From Oligoflexia bacterium (lineage in GTDB: Bacteria > Bdellovibrionota > Bacteriovoracia > Bacteriovoracales > Bacteriovoracaceae), in NCBI GenBank assembly GCA_015232355.1, contig JADFZW010000004.1:124001-188000 (forward strand): a DNA stretch of 64,000 nt, read 5' to 3'. Position 1 is the first letter of the stretch. Every line of letters begins with the position of its first letter. Shown one piece after another: positions 28,708-36,764 of this stretch. The notes under the pieces were generated by a model. It saw only the letters and a program-made list of their open reading frames with translations, did not search any database and was not told the origin of the DNA. Position numbers and translations under genes: made by a program.

Positions 28708-29853
28708 ATGGAATTTAAACGAATCATCGATCCTATTGCATTTATAACAAAACGTTCCTACTTTCTTTTTGGCCCACGTTCGACAGGAAAGACATATTCG
28801 ATAAAAAAAAATTTACCTAAATATAAAAATTGTTTATACGTCAATCTACTCTCAGCTGATACTTATCTTCGCCTCAGTAATGAACCAGGACTTTTATCAC
28901 AAATGATTGCTAATCATAAAATGGTAGTCATCGATGAAGTTCAACGATTACCAATCCTATTGAACGAAGTTCATAATATTATAGAAGAAAAAAAAGTAAA
29001 ATTTCTTTTAACTGGTTCTAGTGCTCGTCGATTAAAAAGAGAGGATGCAAATCTTTTAGGAGGCCGTGCTGGAAGTATTCACTTTTTTCCACTTAAGTTT
29101 ATGGAGATTAATAATTTTGATCTTGAAAAATATTTACTCTATGGAGGAATCCCCAGAGTATATGATTCTGATGAACCAGAGGTTGAACTTGATTCCTATG
29201 TTAACCTTTATTTAGAGCAAGAAATAAAGTTAGAATGTAATCTTCGCGCCCTTTTGCCCTTTAATCGATTTATTAAATCAGCAGCATTAAATAATGGAGA
29301 GCTACTAAATTTTTCTAACGTTGCTTCAGACTCGGAAGTAAGTGCTTCCACTGTTCGAGAGTATTATAGTGTTTTAGAAGATACCTTGATGGGATTTATG
29401 TTAGAACCATGGACAGAATCAAAAAAGCGCAAAGCAATTCAAACTGCAAAATTTTATTTCTTTGATCCTGGAGTCTGTCACTATATTTTAGGAAGTAAAC
29501 ATCTTGATCGAAATTCTAATATGTGGGGAAAAGCATTCGAGCAATTTATTTGTTTGGAACTTAAAGCATACCTCTCTTACTATCAACGAAGAAAAAAATT
29601 ATTTTTTTGGAGAAGTATTAATAAGCAAGAAGTAGATTTTATAATTGGAAATGATGTGGCCATAGAAGTTAAATCCACTAAGAAAATAGAACAAAAACAT
29701 CTTCTAGGACTGCGAGCACTTAAAGAGGAAAAGATAATTAAAGATTTTTATATAATATCAGACGACAAAATAGAGCGAGTTAGCGAGGAAGGATTTAAAA
29801 TAATTCATTGGAAGAAATTTTTACAAAAATTATGGAGTGGCGAAATTTGCTAA
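28708..29853 (+). CDS. AAA-type ATPase of the DUF4143 family
   Basis: This 381-residue protein has an N-terminal ATPase domain with Walker A GPRSTGKT (about 22-29), Walker B VVIDEVQRLP (about 73-82) and sensor FLLTGSSARRL. The C-terminal DUF4143 nuclease-like region (about 190-375) carries the VDFIIGNDVAIEVKS motif, which resembles the Asp...Glu-X-Lys core of restriction-type nucleases. Family members are widespread in bacteria and archaea and are often in mobile regions. Their role is mostly unknown. It is flanked by the 28618-28654 palindrome upstream and a repeat copy downstream, so it looks like part of the accessory block. Confidence 0.88.
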   Translation: MEFKRIIDPIAFITKRSYFLFGPRSTGKTYSIKKNLPKYKNCLYVNLLSADTYLRLSNEPGLLSQMIANHKMVVIDEVQRLPILLNEVHNIIEEKKVKFLLTGSSARRLKREDANLLGGRAGSIHFFPLKFMEINNFDLEKYLLYGGIPRVYDSDEPEVELDSYVNLYLEQEIKLECNLRALLPFNRFIKSAALNNGELLNFSNVASDSEVSASTVREYYSVLEDTLMGFMLEPWTESKKRKAIQTAKFYFFDPGVCHYILGSKHLDRNSNMWGKAFEQFICLELKAYLSYYQRRKKLFFWRSINKQEVDFIIGNDVAIEVKSTKKIEQKHLLGLRALKEEKIIKDFYIISDDKIERVSEEGFKIIHWKKFLQKLWSGEIC

Positions 29854-29934
29854 CCAAGTAAACAAAATACTATTAAGCTGCAGACATTTAAAAATATTTC
29901 TCAAAAGAGAAAAAAAGAAAAAAAAAGAAAAATA

Positions 29935-30006
29935 AGTGCCACCCGACTTTTTCGAGACTAATCTAATCAATTAAACAATTAGTAAAAAAAGTCGGCCGGT
30001 ACTTTT
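29935..30006. repeat. Dispersed ~75-bp inverted repeat, copy 4
   Basis: It carries the same arms and loop as copy 1, apart from the outermost bases. It is placed between the convergent ATPase gene (ends 29853) and the last gene of the magnetosome operon (ends 30014), where a bidirectional terminator would be useful. Confidence 0.92.
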
Positions 30007-30013
30007 AACTTTT

Positions 30014-30691
30014 CTAACCAATAAACAATCCTTCGATTCGCACTCGAAGATGATCCTTTTCTTTATAGAGTGTATTGATTAGACCTGAGTGACGCCATTG
30101 AAGCATACAAAATCTTGGTAAAAAATAGTGGCGCATTCCAATTTTAATTTCCATTTTAGATTCTTTGATAAGCCCTTCGTATGCAGTAGTATTATAGTAA
30201 CCAATGTTTATGCCCTTCTCTCTGGCCAACATTGGACCAACAATACACCATACGACTACTCCATTGAAATAATCTGGTTCTTCAACTATCACTCCTGCAT
30301 GAGTTACTGGACAACCACAAGAGATCCAACCTGGACGTCCATAGATCACATCGCCTTTTTTTAATTTTAATTTTTCTACATTGGAGGGGTTAAATAAAAT
30401 AATTGTCTCTCTTGGACCACTCTCTCCAGGATATTTATCTAAAATAAAATCATATTCCCGACCAAGATGATCGATCCACTTATTTTTATCACTTATTTTT
30501 TGTTCATTTTGGTTTTTCAATGTGAGATTACTGTTAGAACTACTGCTACTGCTACTGCTACTATTACCATCCAAGTGAATACATCTTTCAATTAGATTTG
30601 GTTCCTGTAATAAAACATTTGAAAAATCACTACAACTCTTACTTCCACATATACCACAATCCTTTCCAGGTAATTTAAATTCACTCATCAT
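30014..30691 (-). CDS. Fe-S protein with an N-terminal four-cysteine cluster domain, last gene of the magnetosome operon
   Basis: This 225-residue cytoplasmic protein begins with DCGICGSKSCSDF and a further Cys at about 37, the pattern of the small 4Fe-4S domain found in Fe-S subunits (PF04060 type). A poly-Ser linker follows at about 43-51. The rest is unrecognised, with a conserved-looking WISCGCPVTHAGVIVEEPDY and WCIVGPMLAREKGI. The second ATG (30688) fits the AGGAG spacing better than the first. The leader contains three tandem ribosome-site repeats. It follows a HypB/CobW-like GTPase and an ABC ATPase. I infer that the three assemble or insert a metal centre, with the target unknown. Confidence 0.7.
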   Translation of the reverse strand: MMSEFKLPGKDCGICGSKSCSDFSNVLLQEPNLIERCIHLDGNSSSSSSSSSNSNLTLKNQNEQKISDKNKWIDHLGREYDFILDKYPGESGPRETIILFNPSNVEKLKLKKGDVIYGRPGWISCGCPVTHAGVIVEEPDYFNGVVVWCIVGPMLAREKGINIGYYNTTAYEGLIKESKMEIKIGMRHYFLPRFCMLQWRHSGLINTLYKEKDHLRVRIEGLFIG

Positions 30692-30693
30692 AT

Positions 30694-30723
30694 TTCTCCT
30701 CTATTCTCCTCTATTCTCCTCTA
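30694..30723 (-). repeat. Three perfect 10-bp repeats, each holding a Shine-Dalgarno sequence
   Basis: On the minus strand the unit TAGAGGAGAA occurs three times in tandem. It spans the last codons and stop of the GTPase gene and the ribosome site of the Fe-S gene. Changing the copy number would change the ribosome-site supply and the C-terminus of the GTPase. Confidence 0.95.
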
Positions 30724-31409
30724 TAAAATATATCGCTTTCTAATGGCCTAAGTACTCCAAAATGAGATTCTTTTCCAATCTCTTTTTTTCCTACACATAT
30801 TGTACAAGTTCCGATTGGAGGATTACCTCTAAGTTGTGATGGTTCTTTTATCTCCTCCATCTTATCTATAATCCTCATAATATAATCAATATTAATTCCA
30901 TGTAATGCATTTGTTTCTATCACTGGAACTTGAGCAGCGTTATAGATATTTGCACGAAAAACTTCTCTCTCTGCTTGAGAAATTAAATCAATTTTAGTCA
31001 CCACTGCTACATCTGCTAAAGTTAACATTGGTCCAATTTTACGAGGAAGATTGGCCCCGCTAGTTGCTTCTAATACAACCATTCCTAATGAATGTTCAAT
31101 ATAAGGTGAACATCGCAGACACAGTCCTGCAGTTTCCACTAACAAAATTTCAGAGTTATTATTTTGCGCCCATGTAATGGCATCACCTAATACAATTACA
31201 TTACAATGATCGGGGCATAGATCACCAGAGTAAATTTTCTTAGTAGGAATATTAAATTCACTGGCAAATAGCTGGTCCTCATCTGCAAATTGAACATCGA
31301 TTTTCAAATAAGAGGGGACACAATTTTTTTTCAAAAGTTTTTTTATTACCTGTTTTAAAACAGTGGTCTTGCCACTTGTTGGAGGACCGGCACATACAAT
31401 TACTTTCAT
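30711..31409 (-). CDS. HypB/UreG/CobW-type GTPase, probable metal-centre maturation factor
   Basis: This 232-residue cytoplasmic GTPase has a P-loop GPPTSGKTT (about 7-15), a switch-like LVETAGLC (about 91-98), the base-recognition motif TKID (about 138-141) and a family-typical ending that calls out GNPPIGTCTICVG. Extra cysteines (CPDHC near 65, CLRC near 98 and CTIC near the C-terminus) may bind metal. Relatives load nickel or other metals into enzymes. It lies between an ABC ATPase and an Fe-S protein in the magnetosome operon. Its substrate is not evident, so a direct link to biomineralisation is inference. Confidence 0.82.
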   Translation of the reverse strand: MKVIVCAGPPTSGKTTVLKQVIKKLLKKNCVPSYLKIDVQFADEDQLFASEFNIPTKKIYSGDLCPDHCNVIVLGDAITWAQNNNSEILLVETAGLCLRCSPYIEHSLGMVVLEATSGANLPRKIGPMLTLADVAVVTKIDLISQAEREVFRANIYNAAQVPVIETNALHGINIDYIMRIIDKMEEIKEPSQLRGNPPIGTCTICVGKKEIGKESHFGVLRPLESDIFYRGE

Positions 31410-31438
31410 TATTATAATCCTTCTTGAATAGATAAGTA

Positions 31439-32395
31439 TTAATTTAATTCCTTGTGAATATTTTGAATATTTTGAGCATTTTGAGCATTTTGAACATTTT
31501 GAACATTCTGGACATTATGGATATTGTGAAAATCAGGAACATCACTAAAATCTTGATTCTTATCACTCCCACTCCCACTACCATCTATTGTAGACAAACA
31601 GTGTACAATTTTTGAGCGAATAAATTGAGGATTGATATATTGTCCGTCTCTAATAAGCATTCTAAGTTCAAGCATTAAATCATCAATGTTTTTTATGGTT
31701 AAGACTGCCTTCTTTTCATTCTCATTAGTAGTGATCAGATTTTGAATGGCCCCATTTTTCATTATCACTCTAAAATCAGAGAGCAGAGTAATCCTTGGAT
31801 CATGGGTAACAAAGATAAATATTTTTTTATAATTTCTTAAAAGCTCTAGTGCTCTCGTTCGATGTATTCCTGCATTTTCAATCTCATCTAATAATATGAT
31901 TGGCGAATTACCTATTACTACAGCATCTGAAATTAATAACGACCTTGTTTGTCCTCCAGAAAGTGCAGTCATCGAACCATCTTTATTAATTGGTTCACCA
32001 GTTAACTTGTTGGCAAAATCAAGCGTCTCCTCTACAACAGCATCATTGTTAGAGTGTCCATTTCTAATTTTAGCATGAATACTTAAAAATTTATATACCG
32101 GCAAATCCGATAAAAAATTTGTATGTTGAGTGATATAGGAGACAGGATTTTTCGATGGATCTTCAATATATTCAGATGGAGGAAGAGCATCGTTAATTAA
32201 AACTCTTCTATTAGAGGGCGTATTTCTATTAGCAAAAAGTGCGATATCATTTATTAAATTTGTTTTTCCAGATCCGGTTGGACCAACAATACTTACAACT
32301 TGACCCATCTTTAATTCAATATTATCTATTTTGTCTTCATTATCTCCAAATTTTCCTACTCCACTTTGAATTGTAATCTTTTTTATCTCTTCCAT
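31439..32395 (-). CDS. ABC-type ATPase without an encoded permease
   Basis: This 318-residue protein has Walker A GPTGSGKTN (about 34-42), Q-loop YITQH, signature LSGGQTRS, Walker B IILLDEIENAG (about 164-174) and switch FVTHD. No membrane helices are present and no permease lies nearby. It is therefore more like a soluble ABC ATPase linked to cofactor or cluster chemistry than a transporter. The C-terminus (about 285-312) is a run of Asn-Val/Ala/Ile-Gln-Asn units, from ATTTTGAAC-like DNA repeats at about 31455-31525, and probably has no fold. Pairing with the GTPase and Fe-S protein is seen, and their joint role is inferred. Confidence 0.85.
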   Translation of the reverse strand: MEEIKKITIQSGVGKFGDNEDKIDNIELKMGQVVSIVGPTGSGKTNLINDIALFANRNTPSNRRVLINDALPPSEYIEDPSKNPVSYITQHTNFLSDLPVYKFLSIHAKIRNGHSNNDAVVEETLDFANKLTGEPINKDGSMTALSGGQTRSLLISDAVVIGNSPIILLDEIENAGIHRTRALELLRNYKKIFIFVTHDPRITLLSDFRVIMKNGAIQNLITTNENEKKAVLTIKNIDDLMLELRMLIRDGQYINPQFIRSKIVHCLSTIDGSGSGSDKNQDFSDVPDFHNIHNVQNVQNVQNAQNAQNIQNIHKELN

Positions 32396-32432
32396 AGATA
32401 TTTTCCTTTTTATATTTATATTTAAATATCCA

Positions 32433-32508
32433 ATTATTTAGTTATTTAGTTATTTAATTATTTAATTATTTAATTATTTAATTATTTAATTATTTAATTA
32501 TTTAATTA
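32433..32508. repeat. ATTATTTA-type 8-bp tandem repeat between two magnetosome-operon genes
   Basis: About ten units of ATTATTTA/GTTATTTA fill the space between the ABC ATPase start (32395) and the TauE stop (32515). It is A+T only apart from two G, with no stable hairpin. It lies in the leader of the ATPase gene. Confidence 0.93.
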
Positions 32509-32514
32509 TGATTT

Positions 32515-33348
32515 TCACATCAAGGCATTAAACAGTAATTTTATCGCTACAAAAACTAAAGTAACAGCAAGAATTTTTTGAATCATATTTGAAGATATTT
32601 GCTGAGATAACTCTGCTCCTACTCTGGCACCAATTATAGATCCTAAAGCAATAGGCATCATGAAATCCACTTGCACATTTCCCAAATATAAAAACATCAG
32701 TGTTCCCAAAAATGAAGAGACACATAAGATGAGATGTGAAGTTCCTAGTGCTATATGCACTGGCATTTTCAACATAATAATAAGAAAGGGAACATGGATT
32801 ATTCCTCCACCAATGCCAAAAAGATTTGATAAAAAACCTATTACAATCGTGCCTATAAAACCAAGTGGTACATTAACAGCGTACTCTTCCTCAACTTCTT
32901 CTTTTACTTCATTCTTTTTATTGAAAGATTTTTTTTCCTTCTTAAAATAGAGTGTATATGAAACCAACAGTAACATTAATGTTAAACAAATTGAAAAAAA
33001 TGAGTGCGTGTATCTTTGTACAATAAAAGGTCCAAGCAAAGCACCTGGGATCGTTGCAAGCGAGAGTTTCTTTGCTAATTCAAAATCCATCTGCTTTTTA
33101 AAGTAGTATATAGTAGCGCCGGCCAATGTGTTAAAGAAAATAATTCCTATTGATGTACCAATGGCATCTTGTGGAATAAAATTAAACGCCAACATCAAGA
33201 ATGGCACATGGATAAAACCTCCGCCCACTCCCAACATTGTTCCACATGTTCCAACAAGTGTTCCAAATAAAAAAAGGAAAAAAAATTGTAAAATAAACAT
33301 CTGACTTTTAACTTCTAGCTTACATTCACTTCGGTTAAGAAAATGCAA
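32515..33348 (-). CDS. TauE/SafE-family (TSUP) membrane exporter in the magnetosome operon
   Basis: This 277-residue inner-membrane protein has about eight hydrophobic segments in two similar halves. Both halves carry the family motif: [14 protein letters not shown] near 42-55 and [16 protein letters not shown] near 180-195. Family members export sulfite, sulfoacetate or related anions. A TauE-like gene has been reported among magnetosome (mad) genes of deep-branching bacteria, as I recall. I do not assign a mad number. The start overlaps the ferredoxin stop by about 34 bases, so the two are coupled. A sulfur role would fit greigite formation, but the evidence is positional only. Confidence 0.85.
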   Translation of the reverse strand: MHFLNRSECKLEVKSQMFILQFFFLFLFGTLVGTCGTMLGVGGGFIHVPFLMLAFNFIPQDAIGTSIGIIFFNTLAGATIYYFKKQMDFELAKKLSLATIPGALLGPFIVQRYTHSFFSICLTLMLLLVSYTLYFKKEKKSFNKKNEVKEEVEEEYAVNVPLGFIGTIVIGFLSNLFGIGGGIIHVPFLIIMLKMPVHIALGTSHLILCVSSFLGTLMFLYLGNVQVDFMMPIALGSIIGARVGAELSQQISSNMIQKILAVTLVFVAIKLLFNALM

Positions 33349-33572
33349 TTATTCATACACATTTTCAGACAATTTCCACATCCAACACATTTTTCTTCAT
33401 CAACAATACAATGTCCACCCAAAAAAGATTTTTTATAGACAATTACTTTTTTGCGACAATTCAAGTAGCAGTTTCTGCAACCCAAACAATCTTTTTTACT
33501 GATGACTGCTTTTCTCTTTTTCTTGGTTGTAGTAAGTTTCACGTTCACGTTCACGTTGTCCGCGTTCATCAT
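33315..33572 (-). CDS. Ferredoxin with two 4Fe-4S clusters
   Basis: This 85-residue protein has two CxxCxxCxxxC motifs: [11 protein letters not shown] (about 29-39) and [11 protein letters not shown] (about 61-71). It is therefore a small electron carrier. The N-terminal 25 residues, [16 protein letters not shown], come from a (GTGAAC) repeat and probably are not part of the fold. The start overlaps the upstream coiled-coil gene by 77 bases. The GGAAG about 8 bases before the ATG supports it. Ferredoxin-like genes occur in mad-type clusters. Electron supply for iron or sulfur reduction is a reasonable inference. Confidence 0.87.
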   Translation of the reverse strand: MMNADNVNVNVKLTTTKKKRKAVISKKDCLGCRNCYLNCRKKVIVYKKSFLGGHCIVDEEKCVGCGNCLKMCMNNCIFLTEVNVS

Positions 33573-33960
33573 TATTTGCTTCCATTGTTGTACTTGCTGT
33601 ATTTATTGATTCTGTTGCTGCGGTAGATGCTTTGCTGTTTAGATCGTTTTCGATATCAATAATATCTTGTAGATTCTTTTTTAATTTTTCTACTTTTGCT
33701 ACCATTGATTTTAATTCTTCATCATCATAGATATTATTTTTTTGAAGATGAACAAAGGCACGCTCACCCAATTCGCTATACAATCTACTTAAGTCATCAA
33801 CAATTCTTAACTTTAAATCTGTGCCTGCAACCGTATTTGATCTCGATGATTCATCGTCAGAATTACTCCTTCCAATTAAATCATTGAATATCTCTTCCAT
33901 ATCCCTAAATGTCTTTCCAGTGAACTTGGCAATATCTTTTATAATAGTGTTAAACTCCAT
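33496..33960 (-). CDS. Small coiled-coil protein in the magnetosome operon, function unknown
   Basis: This 154-residue soluble protein begins with a conserved-looking helix ([19 protein letters not shown]), then a Leu-rich heptad region (about 50-105, [14 protein letters not shown] then [14 protein letters not shown]). It ends in a low-complexity acidic and Ser/Thr tail. There is no signal or membrane segment. It could form filaments or bind the organelle surface, as several Mad coiled-coil proteins are thought to do. I cannot identify which, if any, it matches. The 3' 77 bases are shared with the ferredoxin gene in another frame. Confidence 0.7.
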   Translation of the reverse strand: MEFNTIIKDIAKFTGKTFRDMEEIFNDLIGRSNSDDESSRSNTVAGTDLKLRIVDDLSRLYSELGERAFVHLQKNNIYDDEELKSMVAKVEKLKKNLQDIIDIENDLNSKASTAATESINTASTTMEANNDERGQRERERETYYNQEKEKSSHQ

Positions 33961-34012
33961 AATTTTAAATCTCTCCTCTTTTTATTCTTTTTATTCTTAT
34001 TCTTCTTATTTG

Positions 34013-34270
34013 TTAAGACTGCTGACTATTATCTCTTCTATCAATTACTGACTTACATGAATTGCAATACCATATCTCTTTTTTTGAACCGATCATAACA
34101 ATACCAATAATCAAAAACAAGATACCTAAAATAATTCCTCCGATGCTAATCGATAACATAATACCCAAAATAGTAGATAAAATGCCCACCGTCTTATTAT
34201 ACTTGAGAACTTTCACAACCTCCATACGACCATTGCACAGGTTACAAGGAATCGTTGAAAAATTTTCCAT
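34013..34270 (-). CDS. Small zinc-ribbon membrane protein
   Basis: The 85 residues hold CNLC (about 9-12), a hydrophobic double segment (about 28-62, GILSTILGIMLSISIG then LGILFLIIGIVMIG) and then CNSC (about 73-76). The two cysteine pairs would meet on one side of the membrane if the hydrophobic part is a hairpin, forming a zinc ribbon or an Fe site. It lies 53 bases downstream of the next operon gene. The family is unknown. Three other proteins in this operon carry similar cysteine pairs beside membrane anchors. Confidence 0.72.
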   Translation of the reverse strand: MENFSTIPCNLCNGRMEVVKVLKYNKTVGILSTILGIMLSISIGGIILGILFLIIGIVMIGSKKEIWYCNSCKSVIDRRDNSQQS

Positions 34271-34340
34271 TCTATTACCCCTCCATGAAAATCTTTTTCA
34301 ATTGTTATTTTTTTATTTTTTTATTTTTTTATTTTCTTAT

Positions 34341-34772
34341 TTAGGATCTTTCGGCGTCACGCACGCCTTTAATTAATCCAGTAGCTCCACCAACTACTCC
34401 AGCAACTTTAGTTATCAAAAGAGCAGGCACTACAACTTCTAACACAGAGGCGGCGGCTATCGCTCCAAAGACTCCTACTAAAACACCAACTCCTGCACCT
34501 ATGGTAGTTTTGCCTCCGACTTTTACAACATTCACCATCGTCTTTTTTGTAGCTGCAGATGAATTAAGGTTATTTGATTTGCGAATATTAGTATTAGCAC
34601 TGGCACTAGTGCTAGTATATGTGTGAGTATGATTTACATATGTAGGTTTTGCTTTTTCTTCTTTTGCTAGATTTCTATAAGCTTCAATCTCACTTGCATA
34701 ATCATAGTTCATATTATTAGGTTTAATTTTTTCTGTTTTTTCTGTTTGTTCTATTTGTTGATTTGTTAACAT
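34341..34772 (-). CDS. Small protein with a glycine/alanine-rich hydrophobic C-terminus, MamC-like in layout
   Basis: The ATG at 34772 is preferred, as GGAG precedes it at good spacing, giving 143 residues. An upstream ATG at 34859 would read through the AGAAC repeat. The N-terminal half is polar (EQTEKTEKIKP, Ser/Thr/Asn-rich). The C-terminal half has two hydrophobic stretches around GAGVGVLVGVFGAIAAAS and VPALLITKVAGVVGG, ending in TGLIKGVRDAERS. By eye this layout and the Lys-x-x-x-Gly-Ala-Gly phrase recall MamC/Mms13, a magnetosome surface protein. The similarity is weak and unconfirmed. Confidence 0.62.
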   Translation of the reverse strand: MLTNQQIEQTEKTEKIKPNNMNYDYASEIEAYRNLAKEEKAKPTYVNHTHTYTSTSASANTNIRKSNNLNSSAATKKTMVNVVKVGGKTTIGAGVGVLVGVFGAIAAASVLEVVVPALLITKVAGVVGGATGLIKGVRDAERS

Positions 34773-34776
34773 AACA

Positions 34777-35181
34777 TTATCTCCTTCTGTTCTGTTCTGT
34801 TCTGTTCTGTTCTGTTTTATTCTTAGTTTTAAAAAATGGTATTGAACCTCCAACAACACCCGCAGAAATTTTTACTGCCATCGCATGAGCAACAGCATGA
34901 AAACCTAAAACAGGTGCAGCAGCAACCGCCAAGGTTGATGCTAAAACACACGTTCCTCCATAAAATACAGATTTCACCACTTTTTCATTCTCAACATCAA
35001 TGATCTCTTTTTTTGAAACTGCAGCTTCTGCTAATTTTTTATTCGGCAAGATTTCTTTAATTTTTCTTTGAAATTTTGAAATTGCACTTGAATTAGAATT
35101 AACAGATGCAAGATGCTTTAAATGCATCTTACACAGTTCCGGACTATAATTTCTGAACTCACAATCATCGCAGATACTCAT
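34777..35181 (-). CDS. Small cysteine-containing protein with a hydrophobic C-terminal half
   Basis: This 134-residue protein starts with CDDCEFRNYSPELCKMH, a Cys4-Cys7-Cys17-His20 set that could bind a metal. After a Lys-rich linker come two hydrophobic stretches (about 70-115, GGTCVLASTLAVAAAPVLGF then VKISAGVVGGSIPFF). The C-terminal tail KTEQNRTEQN is encoded by an AGAAC tandem repeat, so slippage would change the tail and its stop. It pairs with the 34341-34772 product in layout and is 4 bases away. The function is unknown. Location in the magnetosome membrane is inferred from context. Confidence 0.68.
   Translation of the reverse strand: MSICDDCEFRNYSPELCKMHLKHLASVNSNSSAISKFQRKIKEILPNKKLAEAAVSKKEIIDVENEKVVKSVFYGGTCVLASTLAVAAAPVLGFHAVAHAMAVKISAGVVGGSIPFFKTKNKTEQNRTEQNRRR
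34785..34815. repeat. TTCTG pentanucleotide repeat, six units, at a gene end
   Basis: The perfect array lies in the last codons of the 34777-35181 gene and just upstream of the ribosome site of the 34341-34772 gene. A one-unit change would shift the frame of the former. Confidence 0.95.
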
Positions 35182-35222
35182 CTTATAAACCCCCTTACCT
35201 TGTTATTATGAGAACTATTATT

Positions 35223-36764
35223 CTACTGTATAATAAACAAAACAAGAATATAAATTGTCGAAACCAACAATTGAAAATACATCATTGGTAATCCAATTTT
35301 TGAGTAATTAAAATAGTTGATAATATTGTTTTGTTTTCTTCGGGCCGTTGAACCTGGACCTAACAAAGTTACATCCAATATCCCAATCGATCCTGCACAC
35401 ACACCAAGTGATAGCGCCCAAATAGCTGAGTGTTCAATACTTAAAACCTTAATGGAGTTATTTGTAATATTATCTATATTTAAACTCATAAATAATGGAA
35501 GAAAGAGAGCAGCAGTTGGACCTGCTCCAAAAATCATTGTAATAAAAGAAGCAGACCACATCAAAAGTAAACATTTGATGATATTATTATCAAAGGAAAT
35601 TTGCGAAATAATATTTGATATAGTTGTTAAAAGCCCAGATGCCTCAATCCCTCCAAGGAAAGCAAAAATTAGAATATAAAATAGCGTATCATCATATCTT
35701 ATCTTTTTTATAATCTGCTTTTTATCTATACCGCAAATACAAAATAAAATAAATCCAGCGACTAGTGTAGATAATCCGGGATCAAGCGAAGTAAAAAATA
35801 TATCAGTGCTGGCCAATGCCAATACTACTACTATTGAAAAAATAAGTGCTAGGTGGTGTTCAATTTTAAAGGATGGCGAATATACTTCCGGTGGATATAC
35901 TTCGGATAACAAAACGCCACTCTCTTTGGAATTAATGTTAAAATCTACTCGCTTATAAAAATAGATAAACATCACGCTTAAGTTTACTAAACATATCGGC
36001 ATTAAATATTTTATAAACATGTCTAATGGAATATGCAACCTAGTAGCTATGATAATATTTGGAAAATCACCCATCATAGTGGATGTTCCTCCCAAATTAG
36101 TAGCGATAATTTCACCAATTATAAAGGGGACGCTATTTAGTTTTAAATTGTTAGTTAAATTCAAAGTAATCGGAACAACTAAAAAAATTGCAATAAAGCT
36201 ATTCATAAATAGCGAAAAGATATAAGTGGAGATACATAAAACAATAAATAAAGCAAAATGACTATTTCCAAATTTTTGCATTAATTTTAAAGCAATTATC
36301 TCAAAACATTTTGTCTCTGCAATTATGATGGAGATTAAACTCATTCCAAAGAGCAAAGAGACCGAGCTGACATTAATTTTTTGAAAAGCATAACTAGCAT
36401 TATAGAAACCAATAAATTGTCCAATTAAAATAATTGCTCCGGTTGCCAACAACATAATGACAACTCTTTGAGATATGCCTCTGTAGAGTAAAAAAAAGGT
36501 TACTAACAAAACTTTGATGGTTACAATTTGTGCGGCAAAAATTTTAAATCCGCTACTATCTTGGCCTAGAAGTTTTTTAGGAATAATATAATGTGGTAAG
36601 TATAGATAGCTAATACACCAAATAAGAAGTGTTGAAAAAATCAAATAGAAGATGTATTGATCATTTCTTAAAATATCCAAAATTTTAAGTATAAAAGATC
36701 TTTCTTCTGCCTCAATTGTTGTATTTGTATTTGTAGTTGTAGTTGTTTCTGTTTCTATTTTCAT
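35223..36764 (-). CDS. mamN: MamN-like ion transporter (ArsB/NhaD superfamily)
   Basis: This 513-residue inner-membrane protein has about 11-12 hydrophobic segments, with the ion-transporter superfamily motifs TNLGGTSTMMGDFPNIIIA (about 217-235) and SFITMIFGAGPTAALFLPL (about 400-418). MamN of Magnetospirillum (about 437 residues) belongs to this superfamily and is thought to move protons or sodium out of the magnetosome during mineral growth. Position directly after a MamM-like CDF gene (4-base overlap) supports the name, though a general Na+/H+ or anion transporter is possible. The first 20 residues are a Thr/Glu-rich repeat. Confidence 0.72.
   Translation of the reverse strand: MKIETETTTTTNTNTTIEAEERSFILKILDILRNDQYIFYLIFSTLLIWCISYLYLPHYIIPKKLLGQDSSGFKIFAAQIVTIKVLLVTFFLLYRGISQRVVIMLLATGAIILIGQFIGFYNASYAFQKINVSSVSLLFGMSLISIIIAETKCFEIIALKLMQKFGNSHFALFIVLCISTYIFSLFMNSFIAIFLVVPITLNLTNNLKLNSVPFIIGEIIATNLGGTSTMMGDFPNIIIATRLHIPLDMFIKYLMPICLVNLSVMFIYFYKRVDFNINSKESGVLLSEVYPPEVYSPSFKIEHHLALIFSIVVVLALASTDIFFTSLDPGLSTLVAGFILFCICGIDKKQIIKKIRYDDTLFYILIFAFLGGIEASGLLTTISNIISQISFDNNIIKCLLLMWSASFITMIFGAGPTAALFLPLFMSLNIDNITNNSIKVLSIEHSAIWALSLGVCAGSIGILDVTLLGPGSTARRKQNNIINYFNYSKIGLPMMYFQLLVSTIYILVLFIIQ

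Noticed and set aside
21560-30006. Integron cassette array
   Set aside because: The repeat has no attC-type core (GTTRRRY/RYYYAAC), its arms are long and almost identical, and no integrase is present. It is described as a dispersed repeat instead.
31439-32395. ABC transporter for iron into magnetosomes
   Set aside because: No permease or binding protein is encoded nearby, and the ATPase sits with a GTPase and an Fe-S protein. A transport role is therefore not supported.
12601-32508. CRISPR array
   Set aside because: All tandem repeats have units of 5-10 bases without unique spacers, and no cas gene is seen.
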